This document shows positions 62,590 to 64,000 of a stretch of DNA of 64,000 bases, in pieces. Where the stretch lies: contig JASAND010022049.1 of assembly GCA_030248195.1 (NCBI GenBank), forward strand, positions 1 through 64,000. The letters are read 5' to 3'. The notes under the pieces are model-generated. The model was not told the DNA's origin, made no database searches, and saw only the letters and a program-made list of their open reading frames with translations. The position numbers and the translations under genes are program-made. This stretch comes from Trissonchulus latispiculum. Taxonomy: Eukaryota; Nematoda; Enoplea; Enoplida; Ironidae. Numbering within the stretch: the first letter of the stretch is position 1; the number at the start of each line of letters is the position of its first letter.

Positions 62590-62591
62590 CT

Positions 62592-64000
62592 GTTAAAACA
62601 GTAGTTGAGTTTATAAAAAAAGCAAAGCTGGAAATTTCATACTGTGTATTGTTTAGCAGTTGCTAGCTTAGCTAGCAAGCTATGCTAGTTTAGCAATCAC
62701 AGCCCTGTATGAATTAGTCAAAGCACTGTGTGATATTGCGATGCCAGGGATTTCGCCTAGTCCCTGAAAATTTCAGGGATGTCAAAAAACTCATGTTAAA
62801 ACCTTTTTGATTGGTGATTTGATTACCGATTGACAGATTTTGCAAAATCCAGTATCACAGAATGGTGAATTTCCTTTGAATTTTATCAAATATTTTATGT
62901 TAAATTGTAAATTGTTGTCAAACTGCTCCAGAATAAATAATATTTTACTGTATAAGTTTGCTTGGCTAGCTTACAACAGTATCAATTTATGCTGAAAAAT
63001 AAAAGGTATATGGTTCTTTAATGTTGTTTGCTAATGTCATTAAATTTAAGTAAAATATTTAACATTCGTTTTACATTACCATATTCTCGAGCTTCTTTTA
63101 CAACAACTGGACAACGGATATCACAAAAATGCTATAGCGCAAATTGAACAAATTCTTCTGAACGTTTAAATTCCTAAGAATTGGTCAAGAAAAGCTGAAG
63201 TTCTAGTTCATTTGAAAAAAAGCAATCATATATACCATAAAAGTGACAACAGCAAGTATACAAAATAAAAAGTAAAATCAATTAGTATTTAAGGGATAGC
63301 TTAAGGTGGTGATTCCTTTTGGTCTCATCAACTTTGACTCACTATTACGCATCATTACTTGGAGTTAAGAAGCCATCTTTATATCAACATGCAGCTTAAC
63401 ATTTTCCTTTTTAATGAATACAATGAAACTGATTTTAGCTTTCCTAGATCATTTTATTGCATTGTCGAAGGAATTTAATTTTCCAGATTTTTTGCAGACT
63501 AAAGTATATTGTTTCTTGAGCCATTGTTTATATCACTCGATACCTCTATCAAATACTGGGGACACTTAGTTATTGTGAAATCGCTCTTCGTTATGGAGAA
63601 ATAAGCTAAAATGAAGCGCAACCTGGATTCAGCCTACTTTTCTCAAATTTTTTAAACGACCAGTTTAGCTAGAAAGCAGCAATCGGAGTAACTAAAAAAG
63701 GGTCCGCGGGGTATTTTTGTATAGAAAACAGTTGTTAAGTCGCAAGAACCCTATGGCTTACATATTTAATGCTCCAAAATTGCTGGAAAAAAGGGTACTG
63801 TTTTCACAGAAAACTTCATTTCTATGACAGCAGCCTACGGGATAGTAATTGGAAGAAGATCATCCCTCGGATAACTGGTCTCTGTGAGACCTTTAAATTG
63901 AAAACCGTGATTAAATGCTATGGCTTGCGTAGCTCATGAAATAATGGGTTATTTGATTTCTGAAAACACGACAAGGTTTTGAAGCCAAAATGAAAGAACA
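62592..64000 (-). other. Presumed intron of the kelch gene
   Basis: AT-rich, no exon recognised on either strand up to the window edge. Contains a GCTAGCTTAGCTAGCAAGC short repeat near 62661. Confidence 0.45.

Overview
The window is nuclear DNA from a metazoan, most likely an invertebrate. Host genes are broken into short exons with GT-AG introns, introns and spacers are packed with small DNA transposons, and a very large Ty3/gypsy retrotransposon is present. Three host genes are recognisable: the 3' part of WDR59 (a GATOR2 subunit of amino-acid/mTORC1 signalling) on +, a single-coding-exon M6/PLP-like four-pass membrane protein on + (56227-57090), and the last exon of a kelch-repeat protein on - (62199-62589). 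Sequence alone does not fix the species.

Layout. 1-11067 is a palindrome of about 11 kb: two arms of roughly 5-5.5 kb around a GC-rich 475-bp loop. It is not simply a transposon. The right arm holds three open, phase-compatible WDR59 exons (6126-6293, 6756-7044, 10635-10831) that continue into nine more exons down to the stop codon at 25167-25169. The left arm holds inverted, frameshifted copies of the same three exons. WDR59 introns carry TTAA-flanked 1-kb elements, a 145-bp satellite, a TA-flanked MITE, a tRNA-derived SINE family and at least four hAT-type MITEs whose ends are arrays of a short word.

26616-47006 is one hAT-like non-autonomous element with GGCCCG arrays and 8-bp target duplications (CTTAGGGG). 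Its interior has been triplicated through the GGCCCG arrays. The same ATGT site in the three interior copies is seen in three states: with a solo LTR (26992-28103), empty (29037-29044), and with a full-length 16.3-kb Ty3/gypsy element (29982-46244). That element has gag (three overlapping frames), pol (protease, RT, RNase H, integrase), an unrecognised 864-residue third ORF in the env position, and a long T-rich 3' region. A polypurine-rich MITE sits in the solo LTR and the 5' LTR but not in the 3' LTR.

47-56 kb is AT-rich and gene-poor, with a GGCCCG element, several tRNA-like relics and a 500-bp fold-back element. 56-58 kb has the M6-like gene, 58.5-59.4 kb another hAT MITE with a perfect 8-bp target duplication, and the far right end the kelch exon followed by presumed intron.

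Single-base frame breaks at homopolymers (kelch exon, gag) and the palindrome and allele-like triplication raise the question of assembly error. Each finding says how to separate biology from artefact. All gene identities were made by reading translations and recalling family sequences; no search was run.
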